A stretch of DNA of 32,730 nt from Bacteroidota bacterium (GCA_016213405.1 JACRAM010000093.1:1-32730), one strand, 5' to 3'. Positions 1-11,281 are shown, numbered from the stretch's first letter. Numbers and translations: made by a program. Notes: generated by a model not told the origin, from the sequence alone.

Positions 1-132
1 ATCACTTGCTTTTGCCTTCGGCTTCCTCCGCACAATGCCTCGCAACATTGCACTTGCTTTCAGCTAACACTTCGCGTTATCAACGTGTGTTCGGGACTTG
101 CACCCTATAGTAAAAGAACATGGATGGCGCAC
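1..132 (-). mobile_element. Group II intron, 5' end (cut by window edge)
   Basis: Read on the minus strand from 132 leftwards, the sequence opens with GTGCGCC, fitting the GUGYG 5' consensus of group II introns. It continues with the domain I-like GGGTGCAAGTCCC (about 93-105) and GGAGGAAGCCGAAGGCA (about 16-32). The 5' exon ends in TTTTTTATT, the T-run of the intrinsic terminator of the upstream T9SS gene. Bacterial class C introns are known to insert just after terminator hairpins, so placement supports the call. The body and any reverse transcriptase lie outside the window. Recognition is by remembered consensus, not by covariance search. Confidence 0.72.
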
Positions 133-133
133 A

Positions 134-166
134 ATAAAAAACCCCCTCCGATTTATCGGAGAGGGC
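134..166 (-). terminator. Rho-independent terminator of the 187-1266 gene
   Basis: An inverted repeat (142-151 with 156-165, one C-A mismatch, loop TTTA) lies just after the stop codon on the minus strand. It is followed on that strand by TTTTTT (complement of 136-141). The group II intron starts two bases beyond the T-run. Confidence 0.85.
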
Positions 167-186
167 TTTTCGGAAAAAAAAATGAA

Positions 187-1266
187 TTACTTCACTACTG
201 ACATTTTGCTGGTCATCTTATTGTTTCCAGCAGTAAGAGTATAGAAATATACTCCTGAAGAAAGATTACTTGCATCAAATTTAAATTGATGATTGCCGGA
301 TGATTGAACGCCTTGGCTGAGTGCTGACAATTTTTTGCCGGCAACATCAAACAAAGAGAATTCAACATTGGCTGATTCCTTCAGCGAATAATAAATCATG
401 GTGTTATTGCTTGCAGGGTTAGGATAGTTCTGAAGCGCAGCAATTGCATGGCTGTTTTCATTCACGCCTGTTGCAAAATCAATGACCGGATAAACTGCAA
501 GAGCAATATCCAATTGCCATGTGCTGGTAGTTCCATCATTAAATGAATGGTAACTGTTATCGCTCCACTTTTCAAAGGTATGTGTTGAGGCGGCAAGGAA
601 GTTGCCGGTCGTGCCAATACCATCAGCAGGAACTCCATCACGGGAGGAAACTAATCCTGCAGAATCTCCATTGGCATACGTAAATGTAATACCCGCCCAG
701 AAAGTTTGATTGGCAGGAATAGCTATAGCAGGACTGAAAGCTGCATTTACATTAAAAGCGCCTTCAACAGCAAGAGGAGAACCGATAAGCCCAAGTGAAG
801 CAGCGGCAGTGTCTATCTGAGAGATAGTAAATACGGGCGCTGTTCCCAGTACTGCTCCCGGAACTCCGGCAGCATCAGCCCAAATGGTGGCAGTAAACGC
901 TGCTGTTCCAGCAATCTGAGTTTTCGCTCCAAACCATAAAAGCAAATTTGTAATGCTTCCGCTTGCGCTGGTGATACCATAAGTCGCATCAAACTTCTGC
1001 ATCTTTCCAATATCGCCATAATCATTTTGTCCGGCAACATAACCGCTTCCTGAATTATAGGTAACAGCAGTGTCAACAGCTGGTTGAGGAAAAATAGGGT
1101 CCCAATGATTGGCGATTGTATCAATAACGTTCATGGGCTGAACTGCCGGTTGTTGTTTGGCAGTTACAGTAATGTTCATGGACTTTGCTTTAGCAATTCT
1201 TTGTTGTGCAAAACTATTTGCTGCAACAAAACTAACTGCTACAAGTAATAAGTAAATTTTTTTCAT
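187..1266 (-). CDS. Secreted protein with T9SS type A sorting domain
   Basis: A 359-residue protein. Residues 1-20 are a clear signal peptide (MKKIYLLLVAVSF..., cleavage after NSFAQ). The middle (about 40-260) is beta-rich with Gly/Ala/Thr repeats and matches no domain I can name. Residues about 278-359 form a type A T9SS sorting domain: YPNPAS start, the SLFDVAGKKL segment, the LSSGVYFYTL strand and a lysine-ended tail (KMSVVK). In this family that tail directs export across the outer membrane by T9SS and is removed at the surface. The gene stands alone with its own -7 box and terminator. Function of the body is unknown. Confidence 0.88.
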   Translation of the reverse strand: MKKIYLLLVAVSFVAANSFAQQRIAKAKSMNITVTAKQQPAVQPMNVIDTIANHWDPIFPQPAVDTAVTYNSGSGYVAGQNDYGDIGKMQKFDATYGITSASGSITNLLLWFGAKTQIAGTAAFTATIWADAAGVPGAVLGTAPVFTISQIDTAAASLGLIGSPLAVEGAFNVNAAFSPAIAIPANQTFWAGITFTYANGDSAGLVSSRDGVPADGIGTTGNFLAASTHTFEKWSDNSYHSFNDGTTSTWQLDIALAVYPVIDFATGVNENSHAIAALQNYPNPASNNTMIYYSLKESANVEFSLFDVAGKKLSALSQGVQSSGNHQFKFDASNLSSGVYFYTLTAGNNKMTSKMSVVK

Positions 1267-1306
1267 GATAAGTTTTTTTATTAATGTTTGATTTTAAAGC
1301 CCGCAA

Positions 1307-1314
1307 ATATAAAA
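1307..1314 (-). promoter_or_regulatory. -7 box TATATTTG for the 187-1266 gene
   Basis: A perfect match to the Bacteroidota -7 consensus TAnnTTTG about 40 bp upstream of the start codon. No convincing -33 TTG was seen. Confidence 0.5.
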
Positions 1315-1321
1315 CTTTTTT

Positions 1322-1376
1322 CTATACCTTAACTTCCGAATAATTCTCAATCGGAGGACAGGCGCAAACGGTGTCA
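1322..1376 (-). pseudogene. Remnant resembling the gcvP 3' end
   Basis: Minus-strand translation of this short stretch gives VTDTVCACPPIENYSEVKV followed by TAG. The intact gcvP 500 bp upstream ends ...[18 protein letters not shown]. The DNA shares GGAGG(A/G)CAGGCGCAAA on the plus strand (15 of 16 bases). Divergence is too high for a very recent duplication. It lies directly after the toxin stop codon, so the toxin-antitoxin module is bracketed by the real gcvP tail and this scrap. Only about 18 residues can be compared. Confidence 0.6.
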
Positions 1377-1377
1377 G

Positions 1378-1656
1378 TTACCGTTTGTAAAAAATTCTAT
1401 GCGCTAAACCAATGCGTTCAATCCAAACTGTATTTTTTTCTTATAGACAAAACCAAACGGTAATCACGCACTTCAGACACTTTTATTCGAATACGATAGT
1501 AATGTGCATACTCCCGCAGCTTCACTAATCCTCCAATCTGATGCAGTGACCCAGCGTTTTCAATCTGAATGAAAATTTTCCTGAGATGTTTGCCAGCTGC
1601 TTATTGCCGATGGCGCTGGCTTCGCGAAGGAACTTCTTCTTAAAAATCAATTTCAT
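1378..1656 (-). pseudogene. RelE/ParE-family toxin gene with two frameshifts
   Basis: From ATG at 1656 the frame reads MKLIFKKKFLREASAIGNKQ, typical of RelE/ParE mRNA-interferase or gyrase-inhibitor toxins (beta strand, then two helices), then shifts. Restoring one A near 1582 (GGAAAATTTTC) gives FIQIENAGSLHQIGGLVKLR then EYAHYYRIRIKV and DYRLVL, the family core. Removing one A from the 7-A run near 1430 gives NTVWIERIGLAHRIFYKR and stop at 1378, the family C-terminus. The two one-base indels cancel, giving a ~92-residue original. The start overlaps the antitoxin 3' end by 17 bases. As sequenced it should make no toxin. Either it is a decayed module or both homopolymer lengths are misread. 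Confidence 0.75.
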
Positions 1657-1855
1657 GCTTTCTGAACCATTTTGCAACTTCCGCCCTGCTCACGGTTTCT
1701 TTGTCTGCTTCGCCTTCTTCTGCCAGCAAGCCCAAAATATAATCTTCCCATTGTTCATCGGTCATGGTTTTAACTTTGCCCTTGAATTTTTTTATAACAC
1801 GAACAATGGTATCGGCATCTTGTTTGTCTTTTATATCTGCAATTATACGGGTCAT
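1640..1855 (-). CDS. Putative antitoxin of a RelE/ParE-type module
   Basis: A 71-residue, highly charged protein with a helical look: an N-terminal segment with TIVRVIKKFKGKVKTMTDEQ, an acidic middle and a basic end (AKWFRKHEIDF). It is called antitoxin from position: it lies directly upstream of, and overlaps, a RelE/ParE-like toxin frame, the usual antitoxin-first order. Small antitoxins of this size in Bacteroidota often lack a recognisable DNA-binding domain, and none is visible here. It has its own -7 box 16 bp upstream, so it may still be expressed although the toxin frame is broken. Confidence 0.65.
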   Translation of the reverse strand: MTRIIADIKDKQDADTIVRVIKKFKGKVKTMTDEQWEDYILGLLAEEGEADKETVSRAEVAKWFRKHEIDF

Positions 1856-1871
1856 AGATTTTTTCTTTTGA

Positions 1872-1879
1872 CAAAGATA
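1872..1879 (-). promoter_or_regulatory. -7 box TATCTTTG of the toxin-antitoxin module
   Basis: A perfect TAnnTTTG match between the gcvP stop codon and the antitoxin ATG, 16 bp before the latter. It suggests the module carries its own promoter rather than depending on gcvP readthrough. Confidence 0.5.
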
Positions 1880-1897
1880 CGGAATAAAACTTACCGT

Positions 1898-4846
<2,949 letters not shown>

Positions 4847-4870
4847 TTTTGCTTTTCTGTTTTAGAATCG

Positions 4871-4878
4871 CAAATATA
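4871..4878 (-). promoter_or_regulatory. -7 box TATATTTG for gcvP
   Basis: A perfect TAnnTTTG match 24 bp upstream of the gcvP ATG. No clear -33 element. Confidence 0.5.
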
Positions 4879-4939
4879 AAAACATATGCATAGGTAAATA
4901 AGGAGATTTTACCCTGTTGGATAAAGAATTCTGCAGGGT

Positions 4940-6778
4940 TTACTCCCTGTTCAGAAGAATAAATTTCTGATTAACAGAAGCGTATTTGCCTGTGGCATTG
5001 ATGAAGTAAACGCCTTTTGAAACATCGCTCATATCAATGGTTATAAATACATTTTCTTTTTTCTTCACGAAGTTTTTTTCTGCATGGATTACTCTTCCTT
5101 CCAAATCCGTAATGCTTAAAACTATTTCTTCCGCCACGGGAGAAAAAATATTGAGCGATAAATTATTTTCGGAAACAGGGTTTGACTGAACAATCAGCGA
5201 CAACACGTTGTGTGCGTTTGAAAGTTTAACCGAAATAATTCCAAGTTCCTGACGCTGCCCGTTGAAATCAGTTTGCGACAACCGGTAATAATTCTGCAGC
5301 GCGGGTGATTCATCAGCAAATTCATAATTACGAATCGTGCTTGAATTGCCCGATCCGTTTATTTTTCCGATTTCAGAAAATATTTTTCCATCGGCACTGT
5401 GCTCAATAGCAAAGTAATCGTTGTTGATTTCAGTGGCGGTTGACCAGAAAAGTTTTACTGCATTGTTTTCAGTTTGCCCGGAGAAAGAAATCAGTTCGAC
5501 CGGCAAAAGGGTAACATTGCATAATGTAGGACCTCCTCCGCTTCCCGCCTGAACGGGATAAGGGCTTGATGCAGTATTATTATTTCCTAATTGGCCATTG
5601 CCACCATATCCCCAATCCCATACTGTTTGATCATTTTTTAAAGCCATGGCATGAAATCCTCCGGCACCAAGCGCGATAATGCCTGTGAGAAATCCAGGAC
5701 CACCGCTTGCATCTTTCACTTTTACCGGAACGTTACTATTAGTGGGTGAATTATTATCCCCTAATGCTCCATTGGAATTATCTCCCCATGCCCATACGGT
5801 ATTATCGCTTTTCAAAGCAAGCGAGAATCCTTCTCCGGCTTCTATAGCAATAATGTTTGTTAATCCGCTGACCTGAACAGGAAAAATACTTGTACCTCCT
5901 GTGGTGCCGTTGCCTAATTCACCAAAGAAATTTGCACCCCATGCCCAAACAGTTCCGTCATTCATTAATGCAAGAGAATGCCAGTATCCTCCTGCAACAG
6001 CAATAATGTTTGTAAGAGTGCCTGAGCCGCCTGCGCCCACTACCTGAACAGGTGCGGGTCTGGCGGTGGAAGAGTTATCTCCCAGTTGCCCATTCGAATT
6101 ATTCCCCCATGTCCATACCGTTAAATCATTTTTAAGTGCGATAGAGTGGTATCCTCCAGCGGAAATTGCGGTTATGTTGGTGAGCGTGCCAGCACCACCC
6201 GGACCAAGTACCTGCACAGGAGTTTTACTCATTGAGCCAGCAGTTGTATTATTAATTCCTAATTTGCCTGCAGTTCCATTATCTCCCCATGCCCATACGG
6301 TGTTATCATTCTTCAGAGCAATAGTATGAGAATCTCCACCGTAAACAGCCGTGATGTTGCACAAATAAGTACCGCAGCCGGATGCACCTGCTACTACTTG
6401 TACAGGATACATAGCATCGGTTTGTGTATTGTCTCCTAACTCGCCTCTTGAATTAAACCCCCAAGCCCATACAGTGTTATCATTCTTCACAGCGAGTGAA
6501 TGATAACTTCCGGCTCCAACGGCTATCATGCTGCTGAGGAATCCTGCATCGAGAGGACCGTGCACAGAAACAGGTGACGGCTGGTTTGCATTTGAGTTAT
6601 TTCCTAATGGAGCGCCTCCAAAAATGCCGCCACTCCCCCAAGCCATCACTGAATTATTGGTGCATTTTGCTATGGAATGGTAATACCCGCCTGACAGGGA
6701 TTGTGCTGACAAGCAATTCCAGCAGTAAATTGCTGTGATCAAATAAAATAAAGCAATTAAAAAAATCTTTGTTCTCAT
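4940..6778 (-). CDS. Secreted RCC1-repeat beta-propeller with T9SS type A domain
   Basis: A 612-residue protein. Residues 1-25 are a signal peptide (MRTKIFLIALFYL..., LSAQ). Residues about 26-425 hold seven RCC1-type repeats, each with the pattern G-YHSLALKNDNTVWAWG-N--GQLGDN---PVQV, enough for a seven-bladed propeller. A linker (about 430-520) begins PVELISFSGQTENNAVKLFW, a segment common before T9SS tails. The C-terminus (about 525-612) is a type A sorting domain ending GVYFINATGKYASVNQKFIL. The start codon overlaps the stop of the upstream RCC1 gene (ATGA), so the two are translationally coupled. Substrate or partner unknown; RCC1-like propellers usually bind proteins. Confidence 0.9.
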   Translation of the reverse strand: MRTKIFLIALFYLITAIYCWNCLSAQSLSGGYYHSIAKCTNNSVMAWGSGGIFGGAPLGNNSNANQPSPVSVHGPLDAGFLSSMIAVGAGSYHSLAVKNDNTVWAWGFNSRGELGDNTQTDAMYPVQVVAGASGCGTYLCNITAVYGGDSHTIALKNDNTVWAWGDNGTAGKLGINNTTAGSMSKTPVQVLGPGGAGTLTNITAISAGGYHSIALKNDLTVWTWGNNSNGQLGDNSSTARPAPVQVVGAGGSGTLTNIIAVAGGYWHSLALMNDGTVWAWGANFFGELGNGTTGGTSIFPVQVSGLTNIIAIEAGEGFSLALKSDNTVWAWGDNSNGALGDNNSPTNSNVPVKVKDASGGPGFLTGIIALGAGGFHAMALKNDQTVWDWGYGGNGQLGNNNTASSPYPVQAGSGGGPTLCNVTLLPVELISFSGQTENNAVKLFWSTATEINNDYFAIEHSADGKIFSEIGKINGSGNSSTIRNYEFADESPALQNYYRLSQTDFNGQRQELGIISVKLSNAHNVLSLIVQSNPVSENNLSLNIFSPVAEEIVLSITDLEGRVIHAEKNFVKKKENVFITIDMSDVSKGVYFINATGKYASVNQKFILLNRE

Positions 6779-8286
6779 TTTGCTGATGCTTTTACAAATT
6801 TAACTATTACTTGTTTTTCCGCACCCGAAATTCTTAATAAATAAATTCCTGATGCTGCATGTGCCAAATCAATATTCAACTTGTTTATGCCGCGTATTCC
6901 CTGAATGCTTTCTTCTTTTATTCTTCTTCCGTTCAGATCAAGAATTTCGATGCGTAGTTTTGTGTCTTCAGAAAGAAATAATGTTCCCTGCAATTCTTCG
7001 CCTGTCACAAGATTATTGAAAAACAGTTCCCAATTATTTTCCTGTGTTTGTGAAACATCTGTTGTTGAAGATGAACAAAGTCCTGCCGGCTGAACAGGGG
7101 TTAATCTTTTTGTAGTGGAATTATCTCCTATTTGACCATAGGTATTATCTCCCCATATCCAGCGTGTTCCGTCATTCTTCACAGCAAAGGAATGGATTCC
7201 TCCGCCAATAATTTCTGTAATGCCTGTGAGAAACCCTGCATTGCCAGGTCCGCGCACCTGAACCGGTGTGATTCCGTCTGTCATGGAGTTATCGCCTAAT
7301 TGCCCGTATGTATTCCATCCGCAAGCCCACACGGTGCCGTCATTTTTCAGAGCGAGAAAGTGAGATCTGCCTGAAGCAATTTTTGTAATGCCTGTTAAGA
7401 AACCGATATTTCCTGCACCATGCATTTGCACAGGAACCCATTGTTCATTCAGCGTATTATCTCCTAACTGCCCGTAATTATTCCATCCGAGAGACCACAC
7501 CGTGCCGTCATTTTTCAAAGCAAAAGAATTTACTCTTCCTGCTGCAATGCCGATAATGCCGGATAAAAATCCCATGTTGCCAGCGCCTACAATTTGAACA
7601 GGAACTGATTTGCTGATTTTTGTACTGTCGCCTAACTGTCCGTTATCATTCCATCCCCATGACCAAACGGTGCCGTCATTTTTCAAAGCAAGGCAATGAT
7701 ACCAGCCGGCAGTAACTGCAATGATGCCGGATAAAAATCCCACATCAGCAGGACCATGTACCTGAACCGGAACATAACTTGAGTTAAGTGTGTTATCGCC
7801 TAACTGCCCGTAATCATTTCTTCCCCATGTCCACACGGTACCGTCATTTTTAAGTGCGATGGAATGTCCGTATCCTCCTGCAATTGCGACAATTCCGCTT
7901 AACAATCCTATATCATTTTGTCCGTGAACAAATACCGGAGTCCATCGGTCTGTGATTGTATTATCGCCCAACTGACCGTATTGATTATTTCCCCATGTGA
8001 GAAGCGTGCCGTTATTTTTCAGAGCAAGCGAATGAGACCATCCTGCCGCAAGTGCTGTAATTCCATAATTGGCGGGGCTCATTACATCTACCGGAGACCA
8101 TCTGTCTATGATAGTGTCATCCCCTACCTGACCGAACCAGCTGTTTCCCCATGCCTGTACGGAATTATCTGAACAGAGTGCGAGCGTGTGCCCTCTGCCT
8201 GCTGCGATTGTTTGGGAAAAACTATTGTCAGATTTTCCGAAGAAGAGCAGAAAAGAAATTGCTGATGTGAAGAGAATGTTTTTCAT
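6775..8286 (-). CDS. Secreted RCC1-repeat beta-propeller with T9SS type A domain
   Basis: A 503-residue protein. Signal peptide 1-24 (AISFLLFFGKSDNSFSQ). Seven RCC1 repeats of almost exactly 56 residues follow (about 25-405). The core ALKNDGTVWSWGWNDNGQLG recurs and the DNA period is 168 bp, e.g. GTGCCGTCATTTTTC repeats near 7333, 7501 and 7669. The near-uniform units point to recent expansion or homogenisation. The C-terminus (about 420-503) is a type A sorting domain (LDLNGRRI..., SGIYLLRISGAEKQVIVKFV). It lies 3 bp after the kelch gene and overlaps the next RCC1 gene by 4 bp, so the three form one transcription unit. Confidence 0.9.
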   Translation of the reverse strand: MKNILFTSAISFLLFFGKSDNSFSQTIAAGRGHTLALCSDNSVQAWGNSWFGQVGDDTIIDRWSPVDVMSPANYGITALAAGWSHSLALKNNGTLLTWGNNQYGQLGDNTITDRWTPVFVHGQNDIGLLSGIVAIAGGYGHSIALKNDGTVWTWGRNDYGQLGDNTLNSSYVPVQVHGPADVGFLSGIIAVTAGWYHCLALKNDGTVWSWGWNDNGQLGDSTKISKSVPVQIVGAGNMGFLSGIIGIAAGRVNSFALKNDGTVWSLGWNNYGQLGDNTLNEQWVPVQMHGAGNIGFLTGITKIASGRSHFLALKNDGTVWACGWNTYGQLGDNSMTDGITPVQVRGPGNAGFLTGITEIIGGGIHSFAVKNDGTRWIWGDNTYGQIGDNSTTKRLTPVQPAGLCSSSTTDVSQTQENNWELFFNNLVTGEELQGTLFLSEDTKLRIEILDLNGRRIKEESIQGIRGINKLNIDLAHAASGIYLLRISGAEKQVIVKFVKASAK

Positions 8287-8289
8287 TTT

Positions 8290-11037
8290 TTATTTTATTA
8301 AACTGATATTCCCTTTTTTTATTACTTCTTCTCCGCTTGTCAAAGTGGCTTTCATATAATACGCAAACACAAAACTTCCTTCTGTTTGTCCCCGATAAGA
8401 ACCATCCCATTCTGAAACAGGGTCGAAGGTTTCAAAAACTTTTTCTCCCCAGCGGTTGTAAATCAAAAGCCGGAATGTTTTTATGCAAGTATAATTTCCG
8501 TAAAAGATTTTTATTACATCATTCTCTCCATCTCCATTTGGTGAAAAGGCATTCGGCAGAAAAAGTTCCCCGGTGGATGAAGTGGAACAATCAAGCGGCT
8601 CAATCGGAATAATTACGAAAACTGAAATACAGGCAGAATCAACGCATCCGTTCGCATTGGTGACTGTAACGCAATACATGGTAGTTACATTTGGAGAAAC
8701 AGTTATTGCTGCGTCCGTGCTTCCATTATTCCAATTATATGCTCCGCCACCTGTCACGCTGAGCGTAGTTGAAGCGCCCTGTGTGATGGTTGCATTGCTT
8801 CCTGCATTAACAATTGGATTTGGATTTACTGTTAAGTTCGCTGAAGTAGTATCGGAACAATTCCCTATCGAAACAACCACAGAATAATTTCCAGCTACAG
8901 AAGCGGCAATGGAAGAAGTGGTTGCGCCATTGCTCCACAAATAATTTCCTCCGCCAGATGCAGTGAGTGTTGCAACATCTCCGCTGCAGATTGTTGCGCT
9001 GCTTGCCGATGCAGAAGGAGGAGGAGAAACTGTAACTGATATACTCGTATCATCCGCGCAAGAACCTGACGAGACAGAAACAGAATAAGAAGTATTGGAA
9101 GATGGAGTAACAACAATGGAAGATGTTGTCATCCCTGTGTTCCAACTGAAAATATTTCCACCCGATGCGGTCAGCGTGGTAGTTTGTCCGATGCATAATA
9201 ATGTGCTCCCGCTCACGGATGCCGTAATAGCAGCAACAATTGATACCGTTGCAGAAACCGTAGTTGTTCCGCAGCCGTTTGCAACCACTACATTATAAGC
9301 AGTGCTTGAAGTTGGAGAGACAATAATAGATGAAGTTGTCTGCCCTCCGGGAATCCATGAATAGGTTCCACCACCTGAAGCAATGAGCGTAGCAGCATCA
9401 CCGATACAGATGCTTGCATTGCCTGCCGACACCACGGGCATAGGAGAAACTGTAACCAATATACTGGTATCATCCGAACACAAACCGGATGACACGGAAA
9501 CAGAATATGATGTACTGGCAGTTGGAGTAACAACAATGAACGATGAAGTTGCGCCAGTATTCCAACTGTAGTTATTTCCTCCCGAAGCGTTGAGCGTGGC
9601 GCTTTGTCCGGAACACAATGAAGTATTTCCGCTTACAATGGCAACAACTCCTGATGAAATTGTTACAGTAGCTGAAACGGTAGTTGTTCCACAGCTATTT
9701 GCAACGACAGCAGAATAGGTAGTGGTAACAGTTGGAGTTACGATAACAGATGAAGTGGTTTGTCCTCCCGGAATCCATGAATATGTTCCTCCTCCTGATG
9801 CAGTAAGCGTAGCGGATTGCCCCGAACAGATACTTGTGCTTCCTGAAATAGTTGCCGCTGATGATTGCAGAACAACTACCGTAATATTTCCTGCAGAGGC
9901 GCAGGAACTTGTCGGATCAATTGCAGAATAAGATGTCGTAGCGGTTGGCGAAACAACAATGGATGAAGTAGTTGCGCCAGTATTCCAGCTGTAACTGCTT
10001 CCTCCTGTTGCGATAATAGTAGTGCTGCTTCCGAGGCAAATTGTATCAGGAATTGCAGTTACAGAAACAGATGCGCCCATGCTGAATTCCCACCAGTCAT
10101 TATAAAGCGTCCACTCCCACTGCCCGTTGACTAAAGTCAAAGAAGTATCCATGCCAGTTCCAATATATGCTTTATTGTTCAGCACAATAACAGAAGCATC
10201 TGTTCTGCCCGGCATGGGAAAAGATGTGGCGAATGTCCAGAAATTTGTGGTTGGATCATACTGCCAGAAATCTGTGTATGGCACACTGGTGCCATTGTAG
10301 ATTCCCATTCCAACAAATCCTTTGTTGCAAATTGAAAAACCGATTGCGCCCCAACGCCCAAGTGTGGGAATGTTTGCCTTTTGCGACCACGTATCTGTTG
10401 TAGAATTATATTCCCACCAGTCATTGTATTTCACGCCAGTGGCTTGATCCCATCCTGTTCCCCAATACGCTTTATTTCCTATGACAAAAGTGGCGCGGTC
10501 AACATCAATACGCTTTCCGCCTGAAAAATTTCCCATTTGTGTCCATGTATTATTTGCAGGGTCGTATCGCCAAAAATCGGCAAGGCAGTTTGCATTCCAG
10601 TCAAAACCTGTACCTATGTAACCATATCCTCCTACTGAAAAACCTGAAGCAGTTGCCCGGATAACGCCTCCCATGTTTGCCTTTTGTGTCCAGGTATTTG
10701 CAACGGGATCATATTCCCAAAAATCGTTTTGAAACATTCCGTTTGTTCCGCAGCCAAAATAGCCCCTTACGCCAATGGAAAAACCAAGCGCGAAGTTTCG
10801 GGGACCTCCTAAAAAGTTTGCTTTCTGAGTCCAACTGTCTGTGGCTGGATCATATTCCCAAAAGTCATCTGTATAGCCACTATAAGTATTTCCGGCACCA
10901 ATATATCCTTTATTACCAATGGGAAATGCAACTGCTGCTAATCGCCCATTGGCAGGCAAAGAAGCTTTCTGAACCCAGGTTTGCCCAATTAAAGCGAGGT
11001 GAAATATCGCCAGCGTGAAAGTTATTATTAGTCTCAT
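8290..11037 (-). CDS. Secreted kelch plus Ig-like protein with T9SS type B domain
   Basis: A 915-residue protein. Residues 1-19 are a signal peptide. About 20-335 form six kelch repeats (DFWEYDPATDSWTQKANF type, with G-GYIGAG strands), a six-bladed propeller. About 340-820 contain seven Ig-like repeats with the signature C-G-SATLTASGG--YSWNTGATTSSIVVTP--T--Y-V. The central four are two copies of a two-domain unit, with an exact 420-bp DNA period. The last ~90 residues (LPNAFSPNGDGENDV, IYNRWGEKVFET, WDGSYRG, ending KGNISLIK) are a type B T9SS tail of the gliding-motility CHU_C kind. Cargo of this type usually stays on the surface. It is the first gene of the three-propeller operon. Confidence 0.92.
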   Translation of the reverse strand: MRLIITFTLAIFHLALIGQTWVQKASLPANGRLAAVAFPIGNKGYIGAGNTYSGYTDDFWEYDPATDSWTQKANFLGGPRNFALGFSIGVRGYFGCGTNGMFQNDFWEYDPVANTWTQKANMGGVIRATASGFSVGGYGYIGTGFDWNANCLADFWRYDPANNTWTQMGNFSGGKRIDVDRATFVIGNKAYWGTGWDQATGVKYNDWWEYNSTTDTWSQKANIPTLGRWGAIGFSICNKGFVGMGIYNGTSVPYTDFWQYDPTTNFWTFATSFPMPGRTDASVIVLNNKAYIGTGMDTSLTLVNGQWEWTLYNDWWEFSMGASVSVTAIPDTICLGSSTTIIATGGSSYSWNTGATTSSIVVSPTATTSYSAIDPTSSCASAGNITVVVLQSSAATISGSTSICSGQSATLTASGGGTYSWIPGGQTTSSVIVTPTVTTTYSAVVANSCGTTTVSATVTISSGVVAIVSGNTSLCSGQSATLNASGGNNYSWNTGATSSFIVVTPTASTSYSVSVSSGLCSDDTSILVTVSPMPVVSAGNASICIGDAATLIASGGGTYSWIPGGQTTSSIIVSPTSSTAYNVVVANGCGTTTVSATVSIVAAITASVSGSTLLCIGQTTTLTASGGNIFSWNTGMTTSSIVVTPSSNTSYSVSVSSGSCADDTSISVTVSPPPSASASSATICSGDVATLTASGGGNYLWSNGATTSSIAASVAGNYSVVVSIGNCSDTTSANLTVNPNPIVNAGSNATITQGASTTLSVTGGGAYNWNNGSTDAAITVSPNVTTMYCVTVTNANGCVDSACISVFVIIPIEPLDCSTSSTGELFLPNAFSPNGDGENDVIKIFYGNYTCIKTFRLLIYNRWGEKVFETFDPVSEWDGSYRGQTEGSFVFAYYMKATLTSGEEVIKKGNISLIK
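9023..9890 (-). repeat. Tandem 420-bp repeat encoding two-domain Ig-like units
   Basis: Landmarks recur with a spacing of exactly 420 bp: GGAGAAACTGTAAC at 9023 and 9443, and GTAGTTGTTCC at about 9260 and 9680. The encoded 140-residue unit pairs an A-type domain (GGGTYSWIPGGQTTSS, then CGTTTVSATV) with a B-type domain (SWNTG..., CxDDTSI). Confidence 0.8.
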
Positions 11038-11052
11038 TAGTTATTTATAGTA

Positions 11053-11084
11053 CAAATCTGAGCAACTATATTGTATAATCCAAA
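11053..11084 (-). promoter_or_regulatory. Promoter of the three-propeller operon
   Basis: On the minus strand TTTG (11084-11081) and CAGATTTG (11060-11053) are separated by 20 bp, with one mismatch to TAnnTTTG. The box lies 15 bp upstream of the kelch gene ATG, in an AT-rich gap shared with the divergent 11300 gene. Confidence 0.45.
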
Positions 11085-11273
11085 TAATAATAAATGTATT
11101 ATTAAAAAGATAAATATTAATTTATTTGGAATTATACTGCTTCTGTACTTTGTGATAAAAAATATTATCATTACTTAAATGATTTTATTGCTATATTTTT
11201 ACTATGAAATAAATATAATTTAAGTAAATTAATATTTAATCTCCTTTTATTTATGTCGTTGTTCTTGTTTTCT

Positions 11274-11281
11274 TATTTTTG
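11274..11281 (+). promoter_or_regulatory. -7 box TATTTTTG for the 11300 gene
   Basis: A perfect TAnnTTTG match 18 bp before the ATG at 11300. No good -33 at the usual distance. Confidence 0.45.

Noticed and set aside
1455-1463. Inverted copy of the nonamer (AAACGGTAA) within the toxin frame as a third repeat
   Set aside because: It encodes the family-conserved DYRL stretch of RelE/ParE proteins and is probably coincidence.
4911-4939. Hairpin ACCCTG/CAGGGT after the RCC1 gene stop as a terminator
   Set aside because: The stem is only six pairs with a long loop and no T-run on the minus strand.
7130-8170. Regularly spaced repeats that could suggest a CRISPR array
   Set aside because: The period is 168 bp, inside an open frame encoding RCC1 blades; no short identical repeats with unique spacers.
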